Source: JASJBU01 sp965372385 (GTDB taxonomy: Bacteria; Pseudomonadota; Gammaproteobacteria; Chromatiales; Chromatiaceae). From it: a stretch of 5,449 nucleotides of DNA. Position 1 is the stretch's first letter. Every line of letters begins with the position of its first letter. The DNA lies in NCBI GenBank assembly GCA_965372385.1, contig CBDVCD010000245.1, forward strand, positions 1 to 5,449, given 5' to 3'. The notes under the pieces were generated by a model. That model was not told where the DNA came from and ran no database searches. It saw nothing but the letters and a program-made list of their open reading frames with translations. Shown here piece by piece: positions 5,197 through 5,449 of this stretch. The position numbers and the translations under genes were made by a program.

Positions 5197-5449
5197 ATGG
5201 CAACCCGGAACCAGACTCCCGAGCAGAAAGCCCGCGACAACATCGATGCGATGCTGGAGCAGTCCGGCTGGAAGGTACAGCCAAAGAAGAAAATCGATTT
5301 CAATGCCGGCCCCGGCATTGCCGTCCGGGAGTATGATACCGATGTCGGTCCCGCGGATTATGTCCTGTTCGTGAACAAGCAGGCCGTCGGCGTGATCGAG
5401 GCCAAACCCGAAAACTGGGGCCAGAAGATCACCACGGTCGAAGACCAGT
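5197..5449 (+). CDS. hsdR: Type I restriction endonuclease subunit R (HsdR), N-terminal part, truncated by window end
   Basis: The first 84 codons are present, with no stop before the window edge. The sequence begins MATRNQTPEQKARDNIDAML, followed by the HsdR nuclease pattern VREYDTDVGPADYVLFV...AVGVIEAKPE. The PD-(D/E)xK catalytic residues can be read as D54 and E68-A-K70, with E45 as the preceding acidic residue and Q84 near the place of the downstream Q motif. Full HsdR would add SF2 helicase motor domains and a C-terminal domain, and it works in a complex with HsdM and HsdS, translocating and cutting unmethylated DNA; these parts should lie beyond the window. AAGG at 5187-5190, 6 nt before the ATG, is a good ribosome site lying within the upstream regulator gene, so the two are likely co-translated. 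A stand-alone DEAD/DEAH helicase with the same nuclease domain remains possible until more sequence is seen. Confidence 0.88.
   Translation, partial: MATRNQTPEQKARDNIDAMLEQSGWKVQPKKKIDFNAGPGIAVREYDTDVGPADYVLFVNKQAVGVIEAKPENWGQKITTVEDQ

Overview
The window looks like chromosomal DNA of a gammaproteobacterium. AccA, TilS, CnoX and TrxC all read like gammaproteobacterial orthologues (AccA opens almost like the E. coli protein), and codon use is moderately GC-rich. I cannot name the genus; an environmental, possibly sulfur-oxidising lineage is only a guess.

Layout: (1) 1-260 is non-coding. It holds an 88-bp hairpin-forming element with perfect 18-bp arms, then a candidate sigma70 promoter whose -10 box sits in the centre of a perfect 10-bp inverted repeat, just upstream of accA. 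(2) 261-2576, plus strand: accA (acetyl-CoA carboxylase, first step of fatty acid synthesis) and tilS (tRNA-Ile lysidine synthase), 27 bp apart and probably co-transcribed. (3) 2591-4287, minus strand: cnoX (thioredoxin-TPR co-chaperone) followed 5 bp later by a DUF692/MNIO-family gene, convergent with tilS. (4) 4412-4849, plus strand: trxC (zinc-finger thioredoxin 2), divergent from cnoX. (5) 4955-5449, plus strand: a palindrome, a small ribbon-helix-helix regulator, and the first 84 codons of a type I restriction endonuclease R subunit (hsdR) that runs off the window.

The middle of the window is a thiol/proteostasis cluster: two thioredoxin-fold proteins, both with intact CxxC active sites, transcribed divergently, with an MNIO-like enzyme behind the co-chaperone. 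MNIO enzymes that have been studied modify cysteines in peptides, so pairing one with a redox-active chaperone in a tight operon, with no visible precursor peptide or usual partner protein, is the most original feature here. The MNIO copy also lacks the His of the usual Asp-Thr-His metal-site motif. The right end appears to be the start of a restriction-modification module, whose first gene may be a self-repressing regulator read from a leaderless or nearly leaderless mRNA.

All identifications come from reading motifs and remembered family sequences; no database search was run.
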